A DNA stretch of 64,000 nucleotides from Flavobacterium suaedae (GCF_014642915.1 NZ_BMJE01000001.1:353610-417609); one strand, 5' to 3'. Counted from the stretch's first letter, positions 1 through 9,903 are shown. The notes: generated by a model not told the origin, from the letters alone. Numbers and translations: made by a program.

Positions 1-84
1 GATAGTAGCAGTAATAGAGCACTAAAAAATGCCAAAAAATAATTGTTATGTATTTGTTCTCTACCGTTCAAACCCTGATATATA
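1..84. other. Left window edge, unassigned
   Basis: This stretch lies beyond the 3' end of the minus-strand lipoprotein gene. Plus-strand frame 1 is open from base 1 to a TAA at 40-42, giving 13 codons (ending RALKNAKK). That could be the tail of a gene outside the window, but it is too short to identify. No hairpin terminator is obvious here. Confidence 0.3.
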
Positions 85-1134
85 CTATTTTAAAGTAAGT
101 TTTATTATTTTATTTCTGCCTGCTGCTATTACAGTTTTATTATCTGCAAAACGTAATGTATGTAAAGCAGTATCATTATGTACTTTTTTCCAGCTTTTTC
201 CTCTGTCATAAGAATAAAATACTCCCGCAGGACCACAAGCTAAAAGTTCATAACCATCACTTGCAGGGATAAATTGCACGCATGAAGCATAACCAAATCC
301 AGTGTTTTGACCAACTAAAATCCAGGTTTTACCTCCATCAGTAGTTAGTATTTTATTACCTGAATTTTTATTTTGCTGTTCATAATCACCTCCTACAGCA
401 AAACCAATGTTTTCATCGTAAAAATCTGCTGAAAAGATACCAGTCATAGCACTTCCCTGTACTATTGGAGTGTCAAACACTTCCCAGCTTTCTCCCTTAT
501 CAGCTGAATAAAAAACTCTGGATTTTTTCCCTCCGGAAACTATCCATGTGTTATCTCCCTTTACAATTACATTAGTATCGCTTGCTGCAAAACCAGCCTC
601 ACCTTCTGCAACATTCGGTAAAGCATCACAGCTAATTTTATGCCATGTTTCGCCTCCGTCTGTAGTTTTTATAACCGAAAGGCACTCATTAGTAGGATCT
701 CCCATTGCAATACCCTCTTTATCATTATAAAACTGCATACTGTCATAAAAAACTTTTTCTCCTTCTTCGGTATATACTTTTGTAACGACACCGTCCTTTT
801 TATCTATTTTATAAAGCATGGCAGGCGATGCAACATTAATAATAAAAATGTTATGCTTATTCTGTGCTATAGCTCTGAATTCAGGTAATATAGAGTCTTG
901 TTCCTGAGTAATAACTTTTTGTAATTTATCTTCTCCGTTTAGTGACACCCTACCCCACTTTCCGTTACTGCCGGCATACCAAACTTTATCATTATCAATA
1001 GTTATAGCGCGTATACTTATATCATCCTGTAATAAGGTATCTACAGTAACTTCGCTAAAAGAAACCTCATTAATATGGTTTTCTTTGCAGCCAATAAAAA
1101 CTAAAACAGAAAGTATAAAAAAGAGTTGTTTCAT
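85..1134 (-). CDS. BNR/YCF48-repeat lipoprotein
   Basis: A 349-residue exported protein. It starts MKQLFFILS with a hydrophobic stretch ending in a lipobox-like Cys at residue 16, so it is probably lipid-anchored. Asp-box (BNR) motifs of the type S/T-x-D-x-G-x-x-W recur (TTDGGETW, SADKGESW, TTDGGKTW, SYDRGKSW), one per blade of a predicted beta-propeller, as in YCF48-like and sialidase-fold proteins. No catalytic site can be named; database relatives are often vaguely labelled oxidoreductase, for which the sequence gives no support. An in-frame ATG four codons upstream (1146) exists, but MKQLFF gives the better signal peptide. It is followed downstream only by the window edge and has its own short promoter region shared with the upstream terminator. 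Confidence 0.8.
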   Translation of the reverse strand: MKQLFFILSVLVFIGCKENHINEVSFSEVTVDTLLQDDISIRAITIDNDKVWYAGSNGKWGRVSLNGEDKLQKVITQEQDSILPEFRAIAQNKHNIFIINVASPAMLYKIDKKDGVVTKVYTEEGEKVFYDSMQFYNDKEGIAMGDPTNECLSVIKTTDGGETWHKISCDALPNVAEGEAGFAASDTNVIVKGDNTWIVSGGKKSRVFYSADKGESWEVFDTPIVQGSAMTGIFSADFYDENIGFAVGGDYEQQNKNSGNKILTTDGGKTWILVGQNTGFGYASCVQFIPASDGYELLACGPAGVFYSYDRGKSWKKVHNDTALHTLRFADNKTVIAAGRNKIIKLTLK

Positions 1135-1169
1135 AAAACATAACATATTGTAATGCTAATATAAAAACA

Positions 1170-1211
1170 AAATCCGGTTAGTTATACCCAACTGAGTTAC
1201 TAACCGGATTT
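1170..1211 (-). terminator. Terminator of the DUF983 gene
   Basis: A 13-base-pair stem (1170-1182 with 1199-1211, core AATCCGGTTAGT) with a 16-base loop is followed on the minus strand by a T-rich run. It lies 33 bases beyond the DUF983 stop codon. Confidence 0.7.
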
Positions 1212-1244
1212 CTTTGGAAATTAGTTTTAAAAAACTGAAACAAA

Positions 1245-1616
1245 TTAATTATGTACTTCCTGCTTTTTCTTTTTCCCATCAAAAATATACATCCATATCA
1301 TTCGTGAAAGCCTGAAATTAAAAGTACTCAACAAAAATGCACATATACCTATTATAGCTATAGTTGCATTGTAACTTTCTATAAAAATTCTTGATATAAG
1401 AAATACAGGAGCCATTTCTAATATTGTAAGCCCATAACTTACATACATTGCCCCGTAAAAAAATCCGGGTTCTTTTTCAAATTTATGCCCACATACATCG
1501 CATTCTTTTTTCATTTTGGGCATTTTAAATAAAAATGGATTCCCTTTTTGTGTAAAAACATGACTCTCACCACAAACAGGGCATTTTTCTGTTATAATAT
1601 CTTTAAACTGTGACAT
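1245..1616 (-). CDS. DUF983 membrane protein with zinc ribbon
   Basis: A 123-residue protein of the DUF983 family. The cytoplasmic N-terminus carries two CxxC pairs (C12/C15 in CPVC and C39/C42 in CDVC), a likely zinc ribbon. Two membrane segments follow, roughly residues 53-76 and 80-102, and a basic tail (GKKKKQ). The function of the family is unknown. It is divergently transcribed from the AraC gene, with its own promoter, and ends at a strong terminator. Length matches the family. Confidence 0.85.
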   Translation of the reverse strand: MSQFKDIITEKCPVCGESHVFTQKGNPFLFKMPKMKKECDVCGHKFEKEPGFFYGAMYVSYGLTILEMAPVFLISRIFIESYNATIAIIGICAFLLSTFNFRLSRMIWMYIFDGKKKKQEVHN

Positions 1617-1632
1617 ACCTAAAAGTTTGATA

Positions 1633-1664
1633 CAAATTTACTTCACAAAGCCCTATACAGTCAA
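1633..1664 (-). promoter_or_regulatory. Bacteroidota-type promoter for the DUF983 gene
   Basis: On the minus strand a TAAATTTG -7 element (1633-1640) is preceded by TTG (1662-1664) with a 21-base spacer, fitting the TTG-N17-23-TAnnTTTG consensus. The start codon lies 17 bases further on. Confidence 0.6.
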
Positions 1665-1713
1665 TGCAATATGTGAGCATAAATTTGTACTTTTAGGACA
1701 TTATCATGGGAAT

Positions 1714-2595
1714 ATGAAAAAAGTAGCCATATTAAATATAAATCAGTTCTTAAGGCAAAGCAGCTTAAAGGGCTTTTATGCTAATACATTGGAGGACCAC
1801 TTAGTAACCAGCCATAAAGATATTGCACTGCCCCATTCACACGATTTTTATTTGGCTATATTGTTCACGCATGGAAGCGGTATACATGAAGTAGATTTTA
1901 CGACCTATGACATTAAACCCGGTAGCCTTTTTTATTTAAACCCGGGGCAAACGCATCATTGGGAACTATCTGATGACGTAAAAGGATATGTGTTTTTCCA
2001 TACACAAGGTTTTTACGACTTGCAATACACCCAAGCCAACATCAATAGATTTCCCTTCTTTTACAGTATGCACAATTCACCCTGCTTATACTTAGTGAAT
2101 GATGAACTTACATACATTATCTCGCTTTTTAGGCAGATACATGAAGAAAACTTAAAAGAAGAGCCTCTAAAAAGACAAAAAATGCTGAGCCTTATCAACT
2201 TGGTGTATATTGAGAGTACTCGTATTTATTTAGATGAAAATCCTGTTGATGATATCAATAAAAACGGATATTATTTAAAATTCAGGCAGTTAGAACAACT
2301 GATAGAAGAAAATTATAAAACAGAAAAAGCACCATCTGCTTACGCTGATATGATACACGTTAGCCCTAAACACTTAAACCGAATAACCCAAACTGTTGCA
2401 GGCAAAACAGCTACTGATGTTATTTTAGAACGTGTTTTTTTAGAAGCAAAAAAAGAACTGGTTTTACAGCAAAAAAACTTTAATGAAGTAGCTTACTTAC
2501 TTGGTTATGAAGATTATGCTTATTTCTCCCGAATATTTAAAAAGAAAACAGGCGAAACACCTTCAGCTTTTTTAAATCGCTACAGAAAAGAGTAA
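1714..2595 (+). CDS. AraC family transcriptional regulator
   Basis: A 293-residue regulator. The N-terminal half is a cupin sensor domain with the HSHDFY motif and the KPGSLFYLNPGQTH turn typical of AraC-binding domains. The C-terminal ~100 residues hold the double helix-turn-helix, including VSPKHLNRI and the signature GYEDYAYFSRIFKKKTGETPS. The inducer is unknown. A longer reading frame begins at 1627, but a TACTTTTA element (near -7 consensus) at 1688-1695 sits inside that extension, so the ATG at 1714 (MKKVAIL) is preferred. It is divergent from DUF983 and co-directional with the RsmB-like gene, which has its own promoter. Confidence 0.85.
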   Translation: MKKVAILNINQFLRQSSLKGFYANTLEDHLVTSHKDIALPHSHDFYLAILFTHGSGIHEVDFTTYDIKPGSLFYLNPGQTHHWELSDDVKGYVFFHTQGFYDLQYTQANINRFPFFYSMHNSPCLYLVNDELTYIISLFRQIHEENLKEEPLKRQKMLSLINLVYIESTRIYLDENPVDDINKNGYYLKFRQLEQLIEENYKTEKAPSAYADMIHVSPKHLNRITQTVAGKTATDVILERVFLEAKKELVLQQKNFNEVAYLLGYEDYAYFSRIFKKKTGETPSAFLNRYRKE

Positions 2596-2611
2596 AAAAC
2601 CTTTGTTAAGC

Positions 2612-2645
2612 AGTAGAGCTACCTCAGTAAATTTCAGTACCTTTG
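2612..2645 (+). promoter_or_regulatory. Promoter of the RsmB-like gene
   Basis: TTTG at 2612-2615, a 22-base spacer, and TACCTTTG at 2638-2645 fit the Bacteroidota promoter consensus. It lies 17 bases before the ATG at 2663, which argues against the in-frame upstream start at 2603. Confidence 0.65.
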
Positions 2646-2662
2646 CCCCTCAATTTTTCACA

Positions 2663-3877
2663 ATGAGATTACACAGAAATTTAGTCTTTACAGTAATAGA
2701 CTCGCTAAACTTTATTTTTAATGATGGAGAGTATGCCGATAAGGTAGTAGCACGTGCTTTAAAAAAAGATAAACGTTGGGGCAGTCATGACAGAAAGTTT
2801 GTTGCCGAAACAATATATGAAATAGTACGCTGGAAACGCCTTTACGCTGAAATAGCAGAGGTTAAAGAACCTTATGACAGGGATAACCTATGGCGCATAT
2901 TTGCCGTATGGGCAATATTACGCGGTTATAAATTACCGGACTGGAAGTACTTTGAGCAAACCCCTGTACGCCGCATAAAAGGACGTTTTGATGAGCTTAA
3001 TAAAATAAGAAAATATAGAGAGTCTATCCCTGACTGGATGGATGAACTGGGCGTTAAAGAGCTGGGCGAGAAAAAATGGGAAACCGAACTGGCTGCACAA
3101 AACCAGCAGGCTAAAGTAGTCCTTAGAGTAAACACCTTAAAAACGACTAAGGAAAAGCTTAGGGCTATTTTAATGGATGATGATATTGAAACAGAATTCA
3201 ATAAAGAGTATCCTGATGCGCTTATACTAAAAGAGCGTGCTAATGTTTTCCTAACTCAAGCATTTAAAGACGGACTATTTGAAGTACAGGATGCTTCTTC
3301 TCAGTTAGTAGCACATTTCCTTGATGTTAAGCCGGGTATGCGTGTGGTAGATACGTGTGCAGGTGCAGGAGGTAAAACATTACACATAGCGTCCCTTATG
3401 GAAAATAAAGGGCAAATAGTAGCTATGGATATTTACGAAAGTAAATTAAAACAGCTTAAACTACGTGCGAAAAGAAATAGTGTTTTCAATATCGATTACC
3501 GCATTATTGAAAGTACAAAAGCTATAAAAAAATTACACGAAAAAGCAGACAGGGTACTTATTGATGCGCCTTGTAGTGGTTTAGGTGTTTTAAAAAGAAA
3601 CCCTGACAGTAAATGGAAGTTACAACAGGAGTTTGTAGATAACATAAAGAAAACACAGGCAGAAGTACTGGAAAGCTATTCTAAAATAGTAAAACCGGGT
3701 GGTAAATTAGTATACGCTACCTGTTCCGTATTACCATCTGAAAATCAGGAACAAATAGAAAAATTCCTTACTACGGAAACCGGTAAAAACTTCACTTTTG
3801 TAAAAGATAAAAAAGTATTGGCTTCACAGTCAGGTTTTGATGGTTTTTACATGGCGCTTTTAGAACGTAAAGCATAA
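2663..3877 (+). CDS. RsmB/NOP family RNA m5C methyltransferase
   Basis: A 404-residue SAM-dependent cytosine-C5 RNA methyltransferase, most likely acting on 16S rRNA. An N-terminal NusB-like region precedes the Rossmann domain with VVDTCAGAGGKTLH (SAM binding), DAPCSGLGVL (motif IV with the PC cysteine) and YATCSVLPSENQEQ (motif VI with the catalytic TCS cysteine). Both catalytic cysteines are present. The start at 2663 (MRLHRN) was chosen because a promoter -7 element ends 17 bases upstream. Exact target base cannot be read from the sequence. Confidence 0.9.
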   Translation: MRLHRNLVFTVIDSLNFIFNDGEYADKVVARALKKDKRWGSHDRKFVAETIYEIVRWKRLYAEIAEVKEPYDRDNLWRIFAVWAILRGYKLPDWKYFEQTPVRRIKGRFDELNKIRKYRESIPDWMDELGVKELGEKKWETELAAQNQQAKVVLRVNTLKTTKEKLRAILMDDDIETEFNKEYPDALILKERANVFLTQAFKDGLFEVQDASSQLVAHFLDVKPGMRVVDTCAGAGGKTLHIASLMENKGQIVAMDIYESKLKQLKLRAKRNSVFNIDYRIIESTKAIKKLHEKADRVLIDAPCSGLGVLKRNPDSKWKLQQEFVDNIKKTQAEVLESYSKIVKPGGKLVYATCSVLPSENQEQIEKFLTTETGKNFTFVKDKKVLASQSGFDGFYMALLERKA

Positions 3878-3937
3878 ACAAAATACGTTTAAAGGCTTTT
3901 TATGTTAAACTTTAGGAGTTAATTTAAAATATTACTC

Positions 3938-3945
3938 TAAGTTTG
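3938..3945 (+). promoter_or_regulatory. -7 element before endonuclease I gene
   Basis: TAAGTTTG matches TAnnTTTG and lies 18 bases before the ATG. No clear TTG element is seen at the usual distance. Confidence 0.45.
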
Positions 3946-3963
3946 TAGCCCAATTTTTGAGAG

Positions 3964-5049
3964 ATGAAACATATTTACACTTTTTGCCTAATGATGCTTT
4001 CATTAGGTGCAATTGCACAAGACGGAGCTCCTGCTTCTCCTTATTATGATGGTTTTAATTTTGAGCAGACAGGAACAGCTTTAAAAAACAGTTTATCTAC
4101 TAAGATTACCAATACCCATGTTAATGAATTATCTTATACACCTGAGGTTTGGGAAGCTTTAAAAATAACAGATCAGGATCCTGATGCATCAAATTACGTA
4201 TTCTTATTATATGGATATAGTGATAATGTATGTCCTAACAACTCATCGAACGATGATTACCACAGAAGAAGACTAAAAAATGACAATGGCGGAGACCCTA
4301 ATTGTGAGTGGAACAGAGAACATGTTTACCCACAATCATTAGGAAACCCAGAACTTGGACAGGTAGGTGCTGGAGCCGATGCACACCACTTAAGAGCGTG
4401 TGATGTTGACTTTAACGGTGACCGTGCTAACAAAAAATATAATACAGGTAGCGGTAATGCAGGAAATTCAGGTGGCGGATGGTATCCCGGTGATGAATGG
4501 AAAGGTGATGTTGCACGTATATTAATGTATATGTACCTGCACTATGGTGAACAATGCCTTCCTACAAATGTTGTAATGGGTGGTACTGTTCCCAGTGACT
4601 CAAACATGCCTGAACTGTTATTACAATGGAATGCCGAAGACCCGGTATCTGAACACGAAGATTACAGAAATACTTATTTAGGTAATGCCAATAATAATTA
4701 CGGACAAGGTAACCGTAACCCGTTTATTGATAACCCTTACTTGGCAACATTAATATGGGGAGGACCTGTAGCACAAGACCGTTGGGCTATGGCTTCAATA
4801 GAAGATTACTTTACTACAAATCTTTCTGTATATCCTAATCCTGCTACAGCACATGAAGTTAACATATACAGTGAAGTTGAACTAGAGGAAATCCAGCTAA
4901 TAAACCTTAACGGGCAAATAATTCAGTATATACAGCAACCAAAAGCTGAAAGTAACACTTATACTATAGAAAACCTGCCTAGTGGTTTTTATATGCTAAA
5001 AGTAGCTTCAGATAAAAACACTGCTGTTAAAAAAGTAATTGTAAACTAA
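3964..5049 (+). CDS. Secreted endonuclease I with T9SS type A signal
   Basis: A 361-residue exported nuclease. Residues 1-19 form a signal peptide (ends GAIAQ). The endonuclease I domain (family of Vibrio Vvn and E. coli EndA) carries NREHVYPQSLG with the catalytic His, then ADAHHLRACD and NGDRANKKY. The last ~75 residues, from LSVYPNPA to VKKVIVN, are a type A T9SS sorting domain that directs export across the outer membrane and usually cell-surface attachment. The likely role is extracellular DNA degradation for nutrients or defence. A close paralogue sits at 58388-59428. The gene is monocistronic, with its own -7 element and a strong terminator. Confidence 0.9.
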   Translation: MKHIYTFCLMMLSLGAIAQDGAPASPYYDGFNFEQTGTALKNSLSTKITNTHVNELSYTPEVWEALKITDQDPDASNYVFLLYGYSDNVCPNNSSNDDYHRRRLKNDNGGDPNCEWNREHVYPQSLGNPELGQVGAGADAHHLRACDVDFNGDRANKKYNTGSGNAGNSGGGWYPGDEWKGDVARILMYMYLHYGEQCLPTNVVMGGTVPSDSNMPELLLQWNAEDPVSEHEDYRNTYLGNANNNYGQGNRNPFIDNPYLATLIWGGPVAQDRWAMASIEDYFTTNLSVYPNPATAHEVNIYSEVELEEIQLINLNGQIIQYIQQPKAESNTYTIENLPSGFYMLKVASDKNTAVKKVIVN

Positions 5050-5062
5050 ATAATAGTTTAAT

Positions 5063-5094
5063 AAAAAAGCCTCCAATAATTGGAGGCTTTTTTT
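5063..5094 (+). terminator. Terminator of endonuclease I gene
   Basis: GCCTCCAA (5069-5076), a TAA loop, TTGGAGGC (5080-5087), flanked by an A run and a T run. Confidence 0.85.
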
Positions 5095-5187
5095 GTGTTT
5101 ATTTTATAACAGAAATTAATAAAATTGATGTAAAATTATTTCATGTACAATTTTAACGCGATATCGTTATAGTATTAGCAATTTATT

Positions 5188-5219
5188 TACCTTTGCCCAC
5201 CGTATTTAAAGTAACTTTG
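5188..5219 (+). promoter_or_regulatory. Tandem promoter elements before sdaA
   Basis: Two TAnnTTTG elements occur: TACCTTTG (5188-5195) and TAACTTTG (5212-5219). The TTTG of the first stands 16 bases before the second and might double as its -33 element. The second ends 20 bases before the ATG. Confidence 0.5.
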
Positions 5220-5239
5220 CTACAAAACATTGTTTTGCT

Positions 5240-6667
5240 ATGAACGAATGTATTTCAGTTTTTGATATGCTTAAAATAGGTGTGGGACCTTCAAGTTCGC
5301 ACACTTTAGGACCTTGGCGTGGTGCCGAACGCTTTTTAGCCGAACTGCGCGAAGAGAATATTTTTGATAGTGTTACCCGTATAAAAGTAGATTTATATGG
5401 TTCGCTATCATTAACAGGAAAAGGACATGCTACTGATTTGGCTGTTATTCTTGGTCTTAGTGGTGCAGACCCTGAATATGTACCTATTGAAGCTGTTGAG
5501 AGTATAGTAGAAAACATAAAGGAAACTAGTGTTATGCGACTGGGTAATGAAAGAGAAATTACCTTTACTCCTGCTGATGATATTATTTTCAACAGAGATT
5601 TTCTTCCTTTTCACTCTAATGGTTTCCGTTTTACAGCATATTCAAATGATAAAGAAATATTCGTTTCTACATTATACTCTATAGGCGGTGGTTTTGTTGT
5701 AAAAGAAGAACGTACCGTAGCCAAAGAAAAAGAAGAAATAAAAGACAACTTCCCTTACCCTGTAGATAAAGCAACTGAACTATTAGAATACACCAAGAAG
5801 TTAAACAAAAGCATTTCGGAACTGGTTTACGAAAACGAGAAATCAATCCGTAGTGAACAGGAAATACACACCGAGTTAATGCGTGTATGGAACACCATGC
5901 TGGAATGTATGTATACAGGTTGCCATACTGAAGGTGTATTACCTGGCGGACTTAACGTTCGCAGGCGTGCTTATGATATGCACCTTAAAATGATTGGCGA
6001 TTTACCTTATAACAATCCGCAGGACTGGATTGCCGTTATACGAAAAACAGAAGTAAAATTCAGGCAAATACTAAAATGGGTTAGCTGTTTCGCTTTAGCT
6101 GTAAATGAAGTTAATGCAGCGCTAGGTCGTGTAGTAACAGCTCCTACCAATGGTAGCGCAGGTGTAATACCTGCTGTACTTATGTACTATTTGGTTATAG
6201 AAAACCATGAAGCTGGCGAAGATGAAATCAAGCAATTTTTATTAGTAGCAGGCGAAATAGGAAGTCTATTTAAAAAAGGTGCTACTATATCAGCAGCTAT
6301 GGGAGGTTGCCAGGCAGAAATAGGCGTTTCATCAGCAATGGCAGCAGCAGGATTATGTGAAGTTATGGGCGGAACTCCCGAACAGTGTCTTATCGCCTCT
6401 GAAATAGCTATGGAGCATCACTTAGGCTTAACCTGCGACCCTATTGCCGGACTTGTACAGGTACCTTGTATAGAGCGTAATACTATGGGTGCAATAAAAG
6501 CTATTAATGCCGCCGAATTGGCGTTGGAAACAGACCCGAAAAATGCTAAAGTACCGCTTGACAAAGTAATTAATACTATGTGGGAAACAGCAAAAGATAT
6601 GAATAACAAGTATAAAGAAACTTCTGAAGGAGGGCTTGCTATAACTGTTAACGTATCCGACTGTTAA
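5240..6667 (+). CDS. sdaA: L-serine ammonia-lyase (single chain)
   Basis: A 475-residue iron-sulfur L-serine dehydratase, which converts L-serine to pyruvate and ammonia in the cytoplasm. The N-terminal beta domain begins [18 protein letters not shown], and the alpha domain carries [28 protein letters not shown] and [16 protein letters not shown] with the cysteines expected to hold the 4Fe-4S cluster. Length fits the fused one-polypeptide type. It is preceded by tandem -7 elements and followed by panB after 115 bases, with no clear terminator between. Confidence 0.93.
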   Translation: MNECISVFDMLKIGVGPSSSHTLGPWRGAERFLAELREENIFDSVTRIKVDLYGSLSLTGKGHATDLAVILGLSGADPEYVPIEAVESIVENIKETSVMRLGNEREITFTPADDIIFNRDFLPFHSNGFRFTAYSNDKEIFVSTLYSIGGGFVVKEERTVAKEKEEIKDNFPYPVDKATELLEYTKKLNKSISELVYENEKSIRSEQEIHTELMRVWNTMLECMYTGCHTEGVLPGGLNVRRRAYDMHLKMIGDLPYNNPQDWIAVIRKTEVKFRQILKWVSCFALAVNEVNAALGRVVTAPTNGSAGVIPAVLMYYLVIENHEAGEDEIKQFLLVAGEIGSLFKKGATISAAMGGCQAEIGVSSAMAAAGLCEVMGGTPEQCLIASEIAMEHHLGLTCDPIAGLVQVPCIERNTMGAIKAINAAELALETDPKNAKVPLDKVINTMWETAKDMNNKYKETSEGGLAITVNVSDC

Positions 6668-6782
6668 TATTCTAATTTACTTACTATACTTATATATACT
6701 ATGGTACAGGTGTTAATAAACAACCTGTGTCCTTAATTTCTTGTGGCAATTTAGTACTTTTACATCTTCAAAAAACTTAGGT

Positions 6783-7601
6783 ATGTCTACAGCAAAAAAA
6801 GATTATAAAAGAATTACCACAAAATCATTAATAGAAATGAAAGCCAACGGCGAGAAGATATCTATGCTAACGGCTTATGACTATACAATGGCTAAAATAG
6901 TTGACACAGCAGGTGTTGACGTTATTTTAGTTGGTGACTCAGCATCAAACGTAATGGCGGGTCACGAAACCACCCTTCCTATAACACTGGATCAAATGAT
7001 ATATCATGCATCATCAGTAGTGCGTGCTATACAACGATCATTAGTAGTAGTAGATTTACCTTTCGGTAGTTACCAATCAGACTCTAAAGAAGCACTACGC
7101 TCTGCTATACGTATTATGAAAGAAAGTGGCGCACATGCTGTAAAACTTGAAGGCGGCAGAGAGATAAAAGACTCTATTAAAAAAATACTGCATGCAGGTA
7201 TACCTGTTATGGGACACTTAGGGCTTACACCACAATCCATATATAAATTTGGTACGTATACGGTAAGAGCAAAAGAGGAAGAAGAAGCAGAAAAATTAAT
7301 TGATGATGCCAAGCTTTTAGAGCGTATAGGCTGTTTTGCTGTAGTATTAGAAAAAATACCTGCTGCATTAGCAAAAAGAGTAGCAGAAAGTATATCTATA
7401 CCTGTAATTGGTATTGGTGCCGGTGGTGGTGTAGATGGTCAGGTACTTGTAGTACATGATATGCTGGGTATGACACATGAATTCAGTCCTCGTTTCCTTC
7501 GCAGGTACATGAATTTATTTGAAGATATGAATATTGCTATTTCGCAATATGTGTCAGATGTTAAGTCAACTGACTTTCCTAATGAACAAGAGCAATATTA
7601 A
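6783..7601 (+). CDS. panB: 3-methyl-2-oxobutanoate hydroxymethyltransferase
   Basis: A 272-residue enzyme that transfers a hydroxymethyl group from methylene-tetrahydrofolate to 2-oxoisovalerate to make ketopantoate, the first step to pantothenate and CoA. Family hallmarks are [14 protein letters not shown], the metal-binding [32 protein letters not shown] and [15 protein letters not shown]. The start at [10 protein letters not shown] (6783) gives the usual family length; an upstream TTG at 6741 is unlikely. Cytoplasmic decamer in known members. Confidence 0.93.
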   Translation: MSTAKKDYKRITTKSLIEMKANGEKISMLTAYDYTMAKIVDTAGVDVILVGDSASNVMAGHETTLPITLDQMIYHASSVVRAIQRSLVVVDLPFGSYQSDSKEALRSAIRIMKESGAHAVKLEGGREIKDSIKKILHAGIPVMGHLGLTPQSIYKFGTYTVRAKEEEEAEKLIDDAKLLERIGCFAVVLEKIPAALAKRVAESISIPVIGIGAGGGVDGQVLVVHDMLGMTHEFSPRFLRRYMNLFEDMNIAISQYVSDVKSTDFPNEQEQY

Positions 7602-7627
7602 TTTACTAACGTAGAAAGTAAATTACT

Positions 7628-8317
7628 TTGAAAATAGTTTCAAATAAAGATAACCTACAAGTCTTACACGAAGACAATCACATAATTGTAGTAAATAAGC
7701 GCGCCGGAGATATTGTTCAGGGAGATAAAACCGGCGATAAGCCACTGAGCGATGTGGTTAAAGAGTATATTAAAGAAAAATATAATAAACCCGGCGCAGT
7801 TTTTTTAGGGGTTGTACATAGGCTGGACAGACCTACTACCGGTATTGTTGTTTTCGCTCGTACATCAAAAGCATTATCTCGTTTAAATGATTTATTTAAA
7901 AATCGTGAGACTAAAAAAACATATTGGGCTGCTGTAAAAAACCAACTGCCTAAAGAGCAAGGTACTCTGGTGCATTACCTTGTTCGAAATCCTAAAAATA
8001 ATACCTCAAAAGCCCATACTAAAGAGGTTAATAATAGTAAAAAAGCAAGCCTGGATTACACAATTATCAGGGCTTTAAATAACTATTATATACTTGAAAT
8101 AAACTTGCACACAGGACGCCACCACCAAATAAGGTCACAACTTTCGGCTATAGGCTGCCCTATAAAAGGTGATTTAAAATACGGCTTTAACCGCAGTAAT
8201 CCTGATGGAGGGATACATTTACATGCACGTCAACTTTCATTTAATCACCCTGTTAATAAAGAAATATTAAATATTACAGCCCCTACTCCAAACGATCCTG
8301 TTTGGTCTTCTATATAA
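7628..8317 (+). CDS. RluA-family RNA pseudouridine synthase
   Basis: A 229-residue single-domain pseudouridine synthase without an N-terminal S4 domain. The catalytic motif is VVHRLDRPTTGIVVFA, with the essential Asp in HRLDR; downstream are LHTGRHHQIRSQL and PIKGDLKYG, as in RluA/RluC/RluD proteins. The start appears to be TTG at 7628 (MKIVSNKDNL), because the first in-frame ATG would delete conserved N-terminal sequence. It lies 26 bases behind panB and may be cotranscribed. Which rRNA or tRNA base it modifies is not decidable here. Confidence 0.88.
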   Translation: MKIVSNKDNLQVLHEDNHIIVVNKRAGDIVQGDKTGDKPLSDVVKEYIKEKYNKPGAVFLGVVHRLDRPTTGIVVFARTSKALSRLNDLFKNRETKKTYWAAVKNQLPKEQGTLVHYLVRNPKNNTSKAHTKEVNNSKKASLDYTIIRALNNYYILEINLHTGRHHQIRSQLSAIGCPIKGDLKYGFNRSNPDGGIHLHARQLSFNHPVNKEILNITAPTPNDPVWSSI

Positions 8318-8357
8318 ATACCCATTAGCAGGTATTTTAAGGTATTAAGACAAATTA

Positions 8358-8365
8358 TAAATTTG
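8358..8365 (+). promoter_or_regulatory. -7 element before DUF5723 gene
   Basis: TAAATTTG fits TAnnTTTG. It stands 87 bases before the ATG, implying a leader of about 80 bases. No TTG partner is clear. Confidence 0.35.
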
Positions 8366-8452
8366 CTAATATAAAGCCCTGTTAGGTGTCACTTTTAATA
8401 AATACATGATATTTTTTGTTAATTTTATAGAAAACAAATACTTACTACGAAT

Positions 8453-9874
8453 ATGAAAAAAACACTACTATGTCTTTTCTCTGTTATAGGGATATCTTCT
8501 TTTGCACAAGAACATTTTTCAGGTATTAATACTTCCCGAAGAGGAGGGTTATTAAATGCCGACATCAACCCTGCCGAATTAGCTAATATGAGCAGTAAAT
8601 ATGATGTGAATGTATTTAACTTCAGTGGTAATTTTGCTAATAACAAAGTTGCTTTTGGAGATTTTATTGATGGAGGAGATGATTTTGAAAACATACTGTT
8701 TTCAGGAAATGAAAACGTAAATATGCGTGTTGATGTAGAAATTTTAGGTCCTGCATTAGCTTTTCAGGTAAACAAATGGGCTTTTGCAATTTCTTCATCT
8801 GCAAAAGTACAGGCTTCATTAGTTGATATTAATACTACTTTGGGTAATGCTGTTACTAATGGTGGCGTAGATAATATTACTGAAGTGTATAATATACTTG
8901 CAAGCGAAAACCAAAGAGCGGCAGGTATTTCTTGGGGAGAAATAGGATTATCAATAGCTAGAGAGCTTTATGACTCTGAAGAACATAAAATAAGTGCTGG
9001 TATAACCTTCAATTTATTATTTCCGGGTACTTATGCCAATATGGGTGCCAGCAGATTTGAAGGTACTATAACTAATAACTTTGGGGATGTATCACTTACT
9101 GATGCCTCTGCAGAAGTTAATATTGCCTACTCCGGTTCTTTAGCAGGCGATTTTTCTGAAAGCGATAATTTTACAGAGTTTTTTGCAGGAGGCTTAAACG
9201 GTTTTTCTACAGATATTGGTGTTAACTACCGCTGGAAAGATAAAAGTAATTTTACATTAACAAAAAACAGTAACGATGAAGATGATAATGAAAATAATAC
9301 ATTAACATTTCAATATTCTGATCCAAGAAATTATAAGCTTAATGCAGGGCTTGCAATTCGTAACATGGGTAGCATGACATTTAAAGATGATAATAACGAG
9401 TCTGTAAACTATGAACTTGATGTACCTACAGGAGAATTTTTAGATCTTAACCAGTTTGAAGATGCTGAAAGTATTCAGGATGTTGAGGACATTCTTTTAC
9501 AAAGTGGATATTTAACTATGGATGAGGCTGCTAAAGATTTTAAAGTAAAATTACCTACTGTATTTTCTGCTTATGCTGATGTTAAACTTTATGGTAAATT
9601 TTATGCTACAGGATTTGTACAACAAAAACTTAATGAGAATAATGATAACGACCAAATAACTGTACAAAACATTGTAAGTGTTACCCCTCGTTATTCTACT
9701 AACTTTTTTGAGGTGTATGCACCACTTGCCAATAATGAAATTTCAGGTTTTACAGCCGGTTTAGGAGTTAGACTTGGAGGATTCTTTATTGGTTCAGGTT
9801 CAGGAATATCTATGCTTTTAGACAGTGACTCTAAACAAGCGGACTTATATTTTGGGTTTAGATTCGGAATTTAA
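8453..9874 (+). CDS. DUF5723 family outer-membrane protein
   Basis: A 473-residue exported protein. It has a signal peptide of about 18 residues (MKKTLLCLFSVIGISSFA) followed by QEHFSGINTSRRGGLLNADI, the start typical of DUF5723 proteins, where NPAELA follows. Alternating hydrophobic strands throughout and a C-terminal aromatic-ended strand (DLYFGFRFGI) suggest an outer-membrane beta-barrel. Function is unknown. The gene stands alone between a weak promoter and a strong terminator. Confidence 0.75.
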   Translation: MKKTLLCLFSVIGISSFAQEHFSGINTSRRGGLLNADINPAELANMSSKYDVNVFNFSGNFANNKVAFGDFIDGGDDFENILFSGNENVNMRVDVEILGPALAFQVNKWAFAISSSAKVQASLVDINTTLGNAVTNGGVDNITEVYNILASENQRAAGISWGEIGLSIARELYDSEEHKISAGITFNLLFPGTYANMGASRFEGTITNNFGDVSLTDASAEVNIAYSGSLAGDFSESDNFTEFFAGGLNGFSTDIGVNYRWKDKSNFTLTKNSNDEDDNENNTLTFQYSDPRNYKLNAGLAIRNMGSMTFKDDNNESVNYELDVPTGEFLDLNQFEDAESIQDVEDILLQSGYLTMDEAAKDFKVKLPTVFSAYADVKLYGKFYATGFVQQKLNENNDNDQITVQNIVSVTPRYSTNFFEVYAPLANNEISGFTAGLGVRLGGFFIGSGSGISMLLDSDSKQADLYFGFRFGI

Positions 9875-9903
9875 ATCGAAAACAATTTAATCAATATATG
9901 CAC

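Noticed and set aside
29..211. Short plus-strand reading frame at the left edge
   Set aside because: It overlaps the 3' end of the BNR lipoprotein gene antisense, has no recognisable features and no promoter.
5188..5195. TACCTTTG as the sole sdaA promoter
   Set aside because: A second equal match lies closer to the gene at 5212-5219; the two were recorded together because the sequence alone cannot choose.
7628..7630. Whether the RluA-family gene should start at a later ATG instead of TTG
   Set aside because: The peptide from TTG (MKIVSNKDNLQVLHEDNHI) runs straight into the conserved N-terminus of the family, so the TTG start was kept.
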